DNA of 64,000 nucleotides from Dichetophora obliterata. Lineage: Eukaryota > Arthropoda > Insecta > Diptera > Sciomyzidae. Location of the stretch: positions 196,125,511 through 196,189,510 of the forward strand of contig OY986437.1 of assembly GCA_963920525.1 (NCBI GenBank), written 5' to 3'. Of this stretch, positions 53,488 through 64,000 are shown piece after piece. The position numbers were made by a program, and so were the translations under genes. Positions within the stretch are counted from its first letter, which is position 1; each line of letters begins with the position of its first letter. The notes below the pieces were generated by a model, which did not search any database, had not been told where the DNA came from, and saw nothing but the letters and a program-made list of their open reading frames with translations.

Positions 53488-54885
53488 GGGGTATTCACAC
53501 TGACATGGGTAGTTGGGTATGGGTAGATTGAGTACTTTTGGCTATTGCGCGCACCCTAAATTGCAATTGAGTACTTTGTAGAATAGTTTTAGGCAGTGCT
53601 GCATGTTTTTTCATCTCTCCGGCTTACGTAGCTGACGAGAGATGAGTGACAGTTGCAAGACGGTTGCCACCAAATCATTTTTTTGTCATTTTATGTGAGA
53701 ATAATTTACGCCCATTTTTGGTTCAATTTCTGAAAGTAACCATATGCACTTATTTACCAAATTTTAGTCTAATACGACCAAAACCGTCTAAAATATAGCA
53801 CTTTTATTGATTTGTAGGCGGTAAAAGGGAGTTTGGCAAAATTTTCCTAAGCTATCTTGTAGGCGAAACAAATCGACTGCCAAAATTTAAGCGCAATCGG
53901 TCCAGTAGTCAATTTTAATGATTTATGAAAAAGTGGGCGTTGCTATAACAACCACGCCCATTTTTAGTACTGTTCCCGAATGTAACCATACAAACTAAAT
54001 TACCAAATTTAAGTCTTATATGACCAAAATCGTCTTAAATAAAGTATTTTTATTGATTTGTGGGTTGAAAAGAGGGCGTGGACACCCATTTTTAATACAG
54101 TTTCAGACAGTAACCATACAAACTAAATTACCAAATTTTAGTCTAATACGATCAAAACCAACCGAAATATAGCATTTTTTATTGATTTGTGGGCGGTAAA
54201 AGGGGGTGTGGCTTTTTTATTAACCGAGATATTAACTTTATTAACCGAGATATTAACAGATATTGTAAATTTTGTTGCTTTAGGTGTTAGCGTTCCTGAC
54301 AACTTAAGAGAACCGCACGAATGATTTTATATATATAGAAGGGCGGTAAAAGAAGGTGTGGCAAAATTTATATATCTAGTGGCCACCACTTAGTCTCATA
54401 GCAAATATAAACCAAGTTTCATTATAAAAATATGCACAACTCAGGAATTATGATTTCTAAAAAGTAGGCGTAGTTATAGTTCGACCACGCCCATTTTTTG
54501 TTGAATTGTCGATAGTAGTCATATGAACTAAATTACAGAATTTTAGTCCAATACAACCGAATTCTTGTGAAATATAGCGTTTTTATTAACTTGTGGGCGG
54601 AAATAGGGGGTGTGCCAATATTTTTGTGTATTATTCGAGATATTAGCCTTGACAACAAATATTGTAAATTCGACGCCCTTTGGTCAGTTATTGCCTGTTT
54701 TTGCAAAAGGTGGTAACACATGAAAAAAGTGCTCAATTTGGCAAGACAACTATCTACCCAAACAAGTCAGGGGGTCAGCTAGAGTAGATTGGTAGATGGG
54801 TACTTGGGTAGAATGGCACTTTACAAAAACAAAATGTACGGCATTTGCCAATCTACCCAACTACCCAAGTCAGTGTGAATACCCC
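53488..54885. mobile_element. TA-flanked MITE filled with Helitron-type repeats
   Basis: GGGGTATTCACACTGAC (53488) and GTCAGTGTGAATACCCC (to 54885) are perfect inverted ends followed by the GGGTAGTTGGGTA words and their complements. TA flanks at 53486-53487 and 54886-54887. Its middle (53700-54700) is made of Helitron-related units with ACCACGCCCATTTTT, TCTAATACGACCAAAACCG, ATTTTTATTGATTTGTGGGC and a TTTATATATATAGA end near 54339. Confidence 0.75.
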
Positions 54886-54890
54886 TATTA

Positions 54891-55192
54891 CCAACACGTA
54901 GCGAACGCAGCCGACACAAAAATGTTGACGAAGTTTTAACTTTTGCCGCAGCCAACGGTAGCGAAATGTCAAAATACATAGTTCAAATTAGAAAACTTTA
55001 AATTGACGAAAACATTAGTCCAAATTAGTAAAAAAGCAAACAAATTATTGTATTCAAAAGGTTGTATTTATTAATGTAGTAAAAAATAAGAAAATATTGT
55101 AAGCATAAAGCTCTATCTGCGTTATCAACACAAATTCTATTCTGTGCACAGCATTTCGTTGGCTACGTTTTCGACAGCTCGCTACGTGTTGG
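54891..55192. mobile_element. MITE with CCAACACGTAGCGA ends
   Basis: CCAACACGTAGCGA (54891) and TCGCTACGTGTTGG (to 55192) are perfect inverted ends; the next 15 bases pair loosely. No firm target duplication. It begins five bases after the previous MITE. Confidence 0.65.
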
Positions 55193-55218
55193 CTATGCCT
55201 TTTCTGTTTGGGCTATAA

Positions 55219-55571
55219 AGCTTAGTATGCTGTAGGTACAAAAATGTTTAGGCATTTAATTCTACACGCGAAATTTGGGTGTAGACCCAACACTAACACA
55301 TACTTACCATACCGTGTTTGTTGAATGTGTTAGTTGAACATTATTGTTGAATGTCAAATTGCCACACCAACTAAATGTACGGACATATAAAAGACGGTGA
55401 AATTTTGACATTTTAACTCTCCAAACATGTTTGTGAACTTGGCTGCATTGAACAAATTTTTGGTTCAACAGCGTACTAACCAACAAAAAAAAATTCGATC
55501 ATTTTTCGCTGTCAAAAACGCAATGCATTTCTTACGGAAAATTTCTTTTCGCTTCTACAGCATACTAAGCT
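55219..55571. mobile_element. MITE with AGCTTAGTATGCTGTAG ends
   Basis: AGCTTAGTATGCTGTAG (55219) and its complement (to 55571) bound a 353-base non-coding piece. It includes the dispersed repeat 55319-55481. Confidence 0.7.
55319..55481. repeat. Dispersed ~160-bp repeat, copy 2
   Basis: Matches 37955-38115 in the same orientation. Here it forms the centre of a MITE; there it lies in a Helitron. Confidence 0.8.
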
Positions 55572-55609
55572 CAAAGGTGTAACAAGGAATGATTTCCAAT
55601 AAGATGGAA

Positions 55610-56115
55610 AAATACCTAGATCTATTGAATCTATTAGTCTACACACTTAATTAGAAAGCATAAAGTTATGAGGTAGAGCTTTGAAGATTTCTTCTTGTGT
55701 AAGGAGGATGTTATCATCAAAGAATGATGTAGTCGCAGAGGGTGACATAGCTTAATGTCGGAATTAGTGTATGCTAAATACATCTTTAAAATGATCTGCC
55801 TATAATAGGTTACATATCACTTCGGAATTGGAAGAACAAACGTTTCCTTTGAACATGGTCGTTGGGTATCCAGCTAACTTTCGCTTTACATTTACAATGT
55901 CAACGAATTTTTAAGGGTCTTCAAGAATTTTCTCTCCAATTAGGTTGGTGTAAAATTTGTAAGCTAATTCTGACTTGATAGATAACTCTCTGGATAGTTC
56001 AGTGTATCTCGCCTTTACTTTCTCACTTACATAACGATTATTTTTAATGGCTTTGTAAAGCTTTTTTCGTAAATTCCTCAGATTTCTTAGATCTTGATCG
56101 AGCGATGGCTCAGTC
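55610..56115 (-). pseudogene. LINE linker fragment (between endonuclease and transcriptase)
   Basis: On the minus strand, LRNLRNLRKKLYKAIKNNRY, KVKARYTELSRELSIKSELA, YKFYTNLIGEKILEDP, a stop, KFVDIVNVKRKLAG and SATTSFFDDNILLTQEEI follow in one frame with few stops. This basic linker leading to an acidic SPSATTS-type stretch is characteristic of CR1/jockey-group LINEs just before the reverse transcriptase. No palm motifs follow, so it is truncated at the 3' side. Confidence 0.7.
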
Positions 56116-56937
56116 TATGCTTTTGACAATCTGCGGGGATTTAAATGAAAAAAATTTGATCGCTAAGTGAATTAGTTTTCTAATGTGTTACTCCAAATTG
56201 ACTGAATATTACGAAAATAGCAAAAAAAAAAAATGGGGAAAGCAACGGCTCATAAGCTTGACGGTTGTAAAACACAAATTAGTGTGGCAAAAATTTTAGC
56301 ACTTGCTTTTGCTATGGAATTTTTCAGAGCTTATATTTTTTCTGTCGTTGCAAGTTTTGTAGAACTGTAATTCCTTACAAAAGCTTTAACTACAAATACA
56401 GTTTGTCGCGCTGTTCACTTAGTGATTATTTTAACGGACAGATAAAATGTAATCAAAAAAGTAAGTAGTTTTCACGAAAATACTACATTTTAATGGGAAA
56501 AAACTTTATTATTTTACAAAATATGGGCTGCAAATAATAATTGCCCTAAGCAATAGTATTTCCAATGTAAATATTTATAATAAAATTTTGACCCAACTTG
56601 CCCAAAAAAAAAAAATCAAAATAAACGCAACCATACCGCGACAGGTCTTTTTAAAAATTATGCCCAATTTTTGGAAAGAAAATGGCATGAATCTTTACAA
56701 TACGAGCGAAGATTTCGAGACAGAAATACTAAGTGGCTGAAGAAAGAACATAGTTTTTCAGAATTTATTTTGGATCTATCTAATCTATCCTCATGAACAG
56801 GTACTTCAAGGGGAAGACTAGAAAAATAAATCGATGAGATTTGCTCAAAAACAAAAGCAAGAAAGGCTTGCAATTTTTAAAATGAAGTCGCTGCAAGTCG
56901 GTTGTTCATGACAACTGAAGTGAAACTGAGACCTTAT
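56116..56937. other. AT-rich spacer, nothing seen
   Basis: A runs at 56224-56234 and 56606-56617. Short frames only. Confidence 0.4.
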
Positions 56938-57289
56938 AGCCCAAAACACATAGCAGGTATGCATGCTTCAAGCATCTGACATTTGAGATTGCATATACAT
57001 ATTCTTATGAAGTAGCCTTTGCTTCAAAGCTTTGACAGACATAAGCATCAGTTTGCTTTGCTTTAAAAAGCTATGTTAACACATCCAATTGCATTAATTG
57101 ATTGCTTCAGCTATTTTTAATTAAGTTCAATGTATTTCCTCGACTTTTTATGAAACATTATTTTTTTGGTTTCAATATTTTTGGCATTTTTTACATATTC
57201 GATGTATGTTTGCTATGTGTTTTAATGAAGCATGGTTCACAGACATGATGGATGCTTGAGGCATGCATGCTTTCTATGTGTTTTGGCCT
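56938..57289. mobile_element. MITE with AGCCCAAAACACATAG ends
   Basis: AGCCCAAAACACATAGCAGG (56938) pairs with CTATGTGTTTTGGCCT (to 57289); the words ATGCATGC and TTCAAGCATC/GGATGCTTGAGG extend the pairing to about 40 bases. The flanks TTATA and TTAGA are too unlike to prove a duplication. Confidence 0.7.
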
Positions 57290-57762
57290 TAGAGGAAAAT
57301 AGATTCTGGACACATATTCAAATAGCTGTCAAAAGCCTCACCCTCAAGAAGACCGCTATTAAAAAAAGCACGAACTTCCAGTACAAGGCCAGCTTTGTTA
57401 TCAGGAGATAATGATTTAGCATTCTTTATATATTGTGGTCTCTCAACGCCGATTGAGTATTAAAAGTCATTATTTGGCATAAAGCTGAAATAAAATTGAA
57501 GGGCTTATTGTAAGAACATGAAAAGCCGTTTAAAAAATATTTTGAAATAACCGACTTTAAAATTTTGAAAAAAAGTATTTTTGTATAGAATTGGACACGA
57601 AAACTTTTACAAATAGGATAAAAAATTAATAAGAATGTTGGAATAATTAATTCAGCCTAAGAAATTGATTTTTTAGCTAATGTGGCTTATCACGTTATTG
57701 CAATAAGCCCTTCAACTCTAATAAATTTTTATTTTTTTAAGATTTAATAATTATATCATTAA
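57290..57762. other. AT-rich spacer
   Basis: At 57300-57420 the text is slightly richer in GC but gives no frame I recognise. Confidence 0.4.
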
Positions 57763-58340
57763 TCTCTATATATAAAAATCAATTGCCACATGTATGTTCC
57801 TCTTCACTTGCGAACGGCTGGACCGATTTGGTTGATTTTTTGTTGTGTTCCTTATTGTTAGGATAAGGTTTGTATAAAAATAAAAATTGGAAAAATTGAA
57901 TGATACATTTGGAAAATCGCAAAAACCCGAAGAAGCTTTGTATGAAAATTTCGTATTTTTTTTTTGGGAAAAATCAAACACCTCCGGAAATTCTTTACCG
58001 ATTGCTTCGATATTTGGCAGAGAGGTAGACTTCTACTCAGGCCAGGTTTAAAGAGGAAAAGGGGGCGTGGCATCTCCCATATAGCTAAAAATTGCGATAT
58101 CGAATAGCTTTGGAGTTACAGACCCGCACAGCCTAGGAATTCAGTATTCGTCCACAATTTACACATGCCGTTTCACTGATCAAATTTTTTGGGCGTTAAA
58201 CAAGGGGGTGTGGCATCTCCCACACAGCCGAAATTTTCCGAATAGCTTTAGAAGTATAGGCCGTACAACCTCGGAATTCGGTATTCGAGCTCAATTTACA
58301 AATGCAGGTTCACTGATGACATTTTTTGGTAGATTGGCAA
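57763..58340 (+). mobile_element. Helitron 5' portion
   Basis: TCTCTATATATAAAAATCAATT (57763) after an A is a Helitron-type start. TGCGAACGGCTGGACCGATTT follows, and 58060-58320 holds two inverted units of the ~145-bp repeat seen at 47600-48960 (GGGGCGTGGCATCTCCC, GCGATATCGAATAGCTTTGG). The 3' end was not found. Confidence 0.5.
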
Positions 58341-58800
58341 CGAGGGCGTAGTAGCAAATAAAAATGATTATTATAACTTTTAGGATCTTTCATAAATAAA
58401 ATGATCCAATTCTGAAACCAATATTTTGCAAATTCGAAAGTTTATTTCTTTTCGTTATTTTTGATACGTGTCTGAGACTTAGAATGTGCTGATAGAAAAG
58501 TGAGACCGCATTAACCAAGTCCATGGTTGTTAAAGCATCCCAGTTTATGGCATTGAAATCATTGATTATGCTATCATAATCCGTTATATGATAGTTGAGT
58601 TATTACAGGATTGGGTAAAAGGTATATTGGCATATGACATCTCCTATATGAAAGCAGTGTGGTGAAGAGTATTAAAGAAAAAGTGTTTTGCTTCATTGTA
58701 TGGACCAACTCTCATTTCATCTTTGGAATTAGTAAAGATTAACCAATAAGTTTTGTAACTGGAGTAACTTGCTGAAGATCGTTGCTGTTAAGCGTACTGG
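58341..58800 (-). pseudogene. LINE endonuclease C-terminal part and linker
   Basis: The minus strand gives, across two frames, TLNSNDLQQVTPVTKLIG, TNSKDEMRVGPYNEA and then YDSIINDFNAINWDALTTMD followed by LVNAVSLFYQHI. This is the usual order at the end of a LINE endonuclease: the NS.D..L..V word, the DLIFTNS-type word, and then the D-FN-I-W spacer. It adjoins the LINE piece at 59516-60045 once the opposite-strand LINE at 58801-59515 is removed. Confidence 0.65.
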
Positions 58801-59515
58801 GTAACCAAAACGTTATACTGTACCTTAGTGCGACCACTTCTTGAATATGCTTGCATCATTTGGAATCCAGCCTTTGAATCTCATAGCGATAAAATTGAAT
58901 CCATTCAAAAAAAATTCCTGCTTTTTGCGTTAAGAGATATCTTTGACCCCCGTGACTATAACAACTTGCCACCGTATGAACAAAGACTCAGGCTCCTCTC
59001 TCTGATGCCTCTATCATCAAGAAGAATTTTACTGAGTTCATGTTTCACATTTGATGTTATTAACGGAGCTATTGATAGCGAATATATCTCCAGCAAAATT
59101 ACACTAAATGACCCAATTAGACGCACTAGGCATACGCGGCTCCTAAATGAATATATTCACCACACTATTTACGCAAATAATGAACCCATTAGTAGGTGCT
59201 GTAGAATTTTTAATAATATTAGCGAGCACTATTCACCATCCATACCAAAATCCACATTTAAGCGAACCCTCTCAAAGTCTCTCTTTGACTCGGAATAATT
59301 TGTCCTTTTCAAGCACTGCTCCCTACAGAGTTATGCTTCTTGGTCTAGTCCCCCTCCGTCATCCCCTAAAAGTAGTACTTAAGATATATTAGCGTAGTTT
59401 AAGTATTATTTTGAAATTAATTTAAATAATATGTAAGTAAAAAAAAAAGAAAGAAAGTAAAAAATGTAAATAGAATTAGTAAATTGCCTTGCTTGGTGAA
59501 ATAAATAAATAAATA
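58801..59515 (+). pseudogene. LINE C-terminal fragment, forward strand
   Basis: One open frame from 58801 to 59298: TLYCTLVRPLLEYACIIWNP, KIESIQKKFLLFALRDIF, NNLPPYEQRLRLLSLMPLSS, RRILLSSCFTFDVINGAID and ANNEPISRCCRIFNN. This is the end of a jockey/CR1-group reverse transcriptase protein. A ~200-base 3' untranslated part ends with AAATAAATAAATAAAT (59499-59514), a common tail form. It is inserted in opposite orientation into another LINE relic and is 5'-truncated. Confidence 0.8.
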
Positions 59516-60045
59516 ATGTGTAGTCAATCGAATTAAAGAGGTTTACTGGAAGAAGATAGTCATCATCTTCATGAATGACAAAGGAAATGCTGGGACGGTC
59601 AAAGTCTCCAAAAATTATAATTGTATCTTCTTCATTTAAGGTTGTGGTTATTGAAGATATTGTTTCACATAGTTATAAATGATTTGAATATAACTAAACA
59701 CAATATGCACGCAGAGATTTTTACCTCAATAGACTGTGACTATACGGTGTTCAAAGAACTTGTGCTAGGTGGTTTTAACAAGCTCACTTGAGAGGGAAAT
59801 GTGGGTTGCGATAAGAACACCTTCTGCTCTGGAGAGACCTGCTGAAGAGTAATCTCTATCATTTAGGTAAACTGTCCAACGGCTGTCAATAACTTTCTCA
59901 TTTTTGAAATTGTCATTTAGCCATGTTTCAGTAAAACCCAAGATATCGAAAAGGCATGATTTGGCTTCAACAAACAGTTTATTTAACTTTTCTCTCTAAC
60001 CACCGCAATTATGATAGTAAATTCGCAAATTGATTCTCATATTTT
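59516..60045 (-). pseudogene. LINE APE-type endonuclease fragment
   Basis: The minus strand from 60045 reads INLRIYYHNCGG, a stop, REKLNKLFVEAKSCLFDILG, FTETWLNDNF with the catalytic Glu of TETWL, RWTVYLNDRDYSSAGLSRAE and GVLIATHISLS. A later frame has IIIFGDFDRPSISF, the GDFN-type block. These are the N-terminal, catalytic and middle blocks of a LINE endonuclease. Several frameshifts make it non-functional. The reading continues into 58800-58341 across the inserted forward LINE. Confidence 0.8.
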
Positions 60046-61484
60046 CATTCAGTGCTCATTTGTATAATACCTTATTTGCAAAAACGTAGTAAATGTGTCT
60101 CTGTATATTTTGTTTGTGTAGAGTAAAAAACACTCTACCATTTTGCAAATGCTATGATGCAAGATCATTTGCACAATATTGCGAATTGCCCTAATATAAA
60201 AATTCTCTTAATTTCACTTGAGTTTATAGAGTATTTTTTGCTTGGTGCAATTTAAGTTCCATTAAAGTTTGCGTATTTTTCAGGTTTGTTAAAAATCCTA
60301 ACTGTCATTTAAAGCTTTTCGATAAATTCTCAATTAAAATCTACTAACCTCTTTGTGATCAATCAAGTATTGCCCCTTTCAACTTACTTGCACAAATCAA
60401 CCCTTATCTGCTGCTATCCTAAAATGTATTCGTAAAATAGACATGAAAACATAGATTGGCTAGGCGAATGTCAATGTCCAAAGCCCTAGCCGTGGCAATG
60501 CCTGCCCTGCCTCAATAGCTTAAGCAGCCAGGTATTAAAAAATGGCCGACGCAAAATAAAATTACGTAAAAAGTGTAAAAAACAGACTAAAAAAAAGAAA
60601 CCATCGTATCAATACAATGCAATAACGTACAACTGCTCTTTACTACAGTACACAATATGGATTCAATACTTGCAGGTACCTCAAACTCTTTGTGGGCAAA
60701 CCTTGCATAAGCCGCAGATACTAAGGTAGAAGACCCAGTTTTTGCAATAACCACGTTTCCAACAACATGTCTCTTTTTGTTGCTGTTGTTCTTGTTGGAA
60801 AACTGTTTTCAAGGGAACCTCTGAGTCAGCGTCGAATTGTGTCGGGAACGTGAACGCGCAGAACGTCGTCATTACGAACTATCGGTCTGTGTGGTTCTTT
60901 GATTCGTTGTCATTAAAGCCTCTCGCTCTCTGGGTCTGAGTGGATTTGCCTGCCTGCCAGTTCGTCCGTCCCTTTGTTAGTTTGTCTGACAGTCTTTTGG
61001 CTGCTGCTGCTGCTGCTGTTTCTGTGGCAGCAATAATTCTCCATTATTATAATATGACGGTTGCTCAGCTCGTTGGTGGAGGGAATTCAACAAGATATCA
61101 AATTTCAGCAAAATGTGCGTGGTTTTTTTTCTTGTTGCTTAATTTTCTCTTTCCTTTCTTTTCAGTTGGCACTCGTCCTCACTTTGTTTGTTGTTCCATA
61201 AATGATACAGGGAGAGGCTTAGTTATGCCTTTAGTATACTACCCAGGGTTGCTATGGCCTAAAAATCATTTTTTTGACTAAAACCACTGGTAAAATTTCA
61301 CATTTAAGAAAAAATACACCTAGTCTGATCAATCCAAAAATATTTTTTAAGTTTTTAAACTAGTGTTTAAGTAAGTTTTATGAACATAAAATGTAAATAT
61401 TTGATAGGTGTTAAAAAAATTACATTAAGGGTCATATTGTTTACTTTTGGTAGTGACGCAGTGGCCATCTGAAAATGTCGAATA
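60046..61484. other. Spacer of mixed composition, possible host non-coding DNA
   Basis: 60450-61260 is the least AT-rich non-transposon stretch of the window. It has a CTG run at 61001-61018 and a pyrimidine-rich stretch ending TTTTCAG at 61164, which could be a splice acceptor. A 113-codon forward frame (60940-61281) with an alanine run and two hydrophobic stretches spans it, and a 63-codon minus frame lies at 60681-60872. I recognise neither protein. A host exon or untranslated region is possible but unproven. Confidence 0.3.
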
Positions 61485-63500
61485 TTTTTTATTTATTTTT
61501 TTTATTTTATTTAATCATCGATGTCTTTGGATTGCAAATTCTTACAGACTTCTTAAAAAATAATAATTTAACTTAAAGACTAAAATATAAAAATTAATAG
61601 AATAACACAATGGAAAAATATTCAAAGTAACTAACATATAATGTTGAAAATAAGAAGAAACCAAAAATTATATACGAAATAAAGTAAAAAGCATCTTGTT
61701 AAAAGACAACTTCGAGACAGAAAGATCTAAATTATTCACAATAGATAATTCATTGTACAATGATAAGGCGCGCGTTATAGGTTCATTAATTGCGTAAAGA
61801 GTTCTATGAATTTGAGAATGAAGTAATGCATAATGTCGTAACGTTCTTGCAGGAATATTAAAATGTACAAGTTGCAATAACTGAGCACAGACGATTTGAC
61901 CTGGCAAAATATCATGAATAAAAGTGAACGACTGAATTTTTCTTCTAGTTTCAAGAGTTTTAAGCCCAAAAGCAAAATTCGTGTATCATAGGTAGGCAAG
62001 GGTTCACAAAAGTTCAAAGTACGAAGCGCAAAAAGTGAAAATGATTTTTGGATTTTCTCTAATCGAGCGCAATGTGTTTAATAGAAAGGACTCCATATAA
62101 AGGAAGCTTACTCTAACCTTGACCTTACAAAGTAGGTATAAAGACAAATTAACCTTACTGCGGGTCAGTATACTCAGAGTAAACTAAATTTCTACGCACA
62201 AAGACAAGTAAAGTATATGATTTAGGAACAACATAGTTAATATGATCAGTAAAAGTGAACTTACAGTCAAAAATAAATCCTTGACTGATAGAACCTTCTG
62301 TAAGGGAGTACTAGATAGGGAGTAAGAAAAAAAAGAAAATATTATTGCTTTTCGAGAACGTCATTGAAACGCACTTATTGAGATTTAAAGGTAAAAAATT
62401 CAATAAGCTCCATGAAAGTACACTATTTAGATCACTCTGTAAAAGAGCAGCATCATTTAATTCAGATATATCACTGAACAGCTTTAAATCATCAGCATAA
62501 AGAAAAAATTTTGCAGATTGAAAACATTTACTGACGTCATTAATAAATAATGAAAAAAGCAAAGGTCAAAGAATGCTCCCCTGTGGCACACTAGAAGAGG
62601 CAATAAATTGATAAGACTTGACACCATTTATCTCCACGAAAGAAACTCTATTTTGAAGATAAGACTGGATCCAAGTGAGAAAAATAGAATGAAAACCCAT
62701 TTTAGAAAGTTTAGCTAGCAAGACATAATGTGGAACCTTATCAAATGCCTTAGAGAAATCTGTATAGAGAACATCAACTTGATGTTCATGTTCAAAAGAC
62801 GAAATGCAAAATTTCGAGAAAACTGCTAAGTTTGTAACAGTTGACTTCCCAGGGAAAAATCCATGCTGTTCAGGGCAAATGGATCGTTTTACTAAGAAGA
62901 ATAACCTATTCTTAATGACACATTCAAAGAGCTTAGAAACATTTGAAATAGGCCAATAGTTGGATACATCATTCTTGCAGCCTGCTTTAAAAATCGGAGT
63001 AATAGAGGCCATTTTCCAACATTCAATAAAAATACCAGTTCTAAAAGATTTATTGAAAATTTCACATAAAGGTTCAGATAGAGAAAATGCGCATTTATTC
63101 AGCAAAATAGATGAAATAACGTCACTATCAGGCTTAACCGAAATTTTCATTTTGGACCTCGCATCAGAAATCTCATCATCCAACAAAACAAAAGAACCAA
63201 GGTTTAAAAACGAGTCAACGTTATCAACAACTGACATATCCAAACCCACATTGACAACTACGTAATTGGACTTAAAAAAAATCTGCAAATAGGTTCAACG
63301 TATCTTCTACTGAAAAGGAATGTATACCATTATAGTATGTCGATGTGGGAATGCCAGAACCATCTCATTTGGATTGAATAAAATGCCAAAATGACTTTGG
63401 ATTAACTTTATTATTGTTCTTATAGCGTAAAATATATTGTTTGTACAGAAATTTATTCAAAAAATTAAATTCCCTCGAGTAACATACATTAAATGATACT
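61485..63500 (-). pseudogene. LINE reverse transcriptase relic (CR1/jockey-like, YADD)
   Basis: On the minus strand from about 63500: NPKSFWHFIQSK linker, LFADFFKSNYVVVNVG, the fingers (SSILLNKCAFSLSEPL, ECWKMASITPIFKAGC, PEQHGFFPGKSTVTNL), the palm (VDVLYTDFSKAFDKVPH, SSVPQGSIL, a TGA at 62563-62565, PLLFSLFINDV) and the catalytic YADDLKLFSD near 62490. After a frameshift near 62330 come FTFTDHINYVV, HCARLEKIQKSF-like text, CEPLPTYDTRILLLGLK and IHRTLYAINEPITRA, the C-terminal region. The 3' end has an A-rich tail around 61485-61515. The endonuclease is absent. It is closely similar in its C-terminal part to the forward LINE at 58801-59515. Confidence 0.85.
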
Positions 63501-64000
63501 TAGGATCATTAGTTGTCTCCCACAATTTTATATTTCTTATGGGGTGTTCTGGGGCACTAAATATAGGGTGTTGTGAAACACTCAGTTTTTGATATTTTCA
63601 CATCGGTCGTATTTGGAGTTGCATCAAATTGTTCCAATTTCGATAAACGTCTAGATTTGACTACAATTCTACGCAATATCAAAAAGGTGTTCAAAGACAC
63701 GGGCATTTTTTATACGATTCAGATAGATTTACGGCCGAAGATGTCTATGGCGTCTAAGCTAAGTGGTGAGCGGTGAGACGAAAAGAAGAAAAAAAACGAG
63801 AAGAATCAAAAAGACTAATCAAAGCAATTGGTCGAATTATATTAAAACGATTCTGTTTTCTTATCTGTATTTTCATTTTTTCTCCATATCAGTAAAGATT
63901 CTTTATCAAAAAATAATGTCATTTCGTGCCATTTATAGTAGTGTCTCACAACACATAACAATTTTTTAAAATCTAAAAATCTAATCTCCTTTTCAGGCTT
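63501..64000. other. AT-rich end of window
   Basis: A 67-codon frame (63573-63776) with VFGVASNCSNFDKRLDLTTI is not recognised. Nothing else is seen. Confidence 0.3.

Overview
The window looks like repeat-rich, AT-rich chromosomal DNA from a dipteran insect. A tephritid fruit fly is my inference, because the best preserved DNA transposon is a DD41D mariner of the rosa type, first described in Ceratitis rosa, and it sits among maT, Tc1, hAT, piggyBac, Helitron, RTE, CR1/jockey-like, copia and LTR elements. I found no convincing host protein-coding gene and no rRNA, CRISPR or functional tRNA gene. Nearly everything recognisable is a transposable element or a relic of one, often nested inside another.

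Layout. 1-289: end of a Helitron. 1341-3427: a hAT-like element holding a second hAT-like element, which holds a LINE remnant. 3739-6897: a TA-flanked inverted-repeat element interrupted by a long RTE-clade LINE. 9890-12603: a hAT element with an exact 8-bp target duplication and several pieces of other transposons. 13494-15525: a maT (DD37D) transposase relic with a 112-bp LINE insertion, between diverged repeats. 16860-17864: a short Helitron. 20262-22510: the 3' half of a copia retrotransposon. 23139-24425: an inverted-repeat element with subterminal repeats.

The central feature is 25120-35548, a 10.4-kb LTR retrotransposon on the minus strand. It has two 1,794-bp LTRs that look identical, a 4-bp target duplication (AGCT), an exact tRNA-Lys3-type primer binding site, a Gag with zinc knuckles and a canonical -1 frameshift heptamer leading into a long proline-rich ORF. 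A 13-copy 35-bp minisatellite follows. In the place of pol there is a Ulp1/SENP-like cysteine-protease reading frame. I see no aspartic protease, reverse transcriptase, RNase H or integrase. This is a pol-less element that must move in trans, with a SUMO-protease-like gene as cargo, and it is my main candidate for something undescribed.

36205-41480 is a nest at least four levels deep (degenerate-repeat element, then a Helitron and a hairpin MITE, then a TTA-flanked element, then a Tc1 transposon with a broken transposase). 42304-43312 is a TAA-flanked MITE. 44273-45585 is a rosa mariner with one stop codon. 45593-51090 is a Helitron-derived patchwork with long tandem repeats. 51239-55571 holds a piggyBac relic and a run of MITEs. 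55610-60045 is a mosaic of LINE pieces and other insertions, and 61485-63500 is a LINE relic with a YADD reverse transcriptase. The remaining gaps (about 290-1340, 6898-9889, 12604-13493, 15526-16859, 17865-20261, 43316-44272, 60046-61484) hold AT-rich DNA with only simple or weak repeats.
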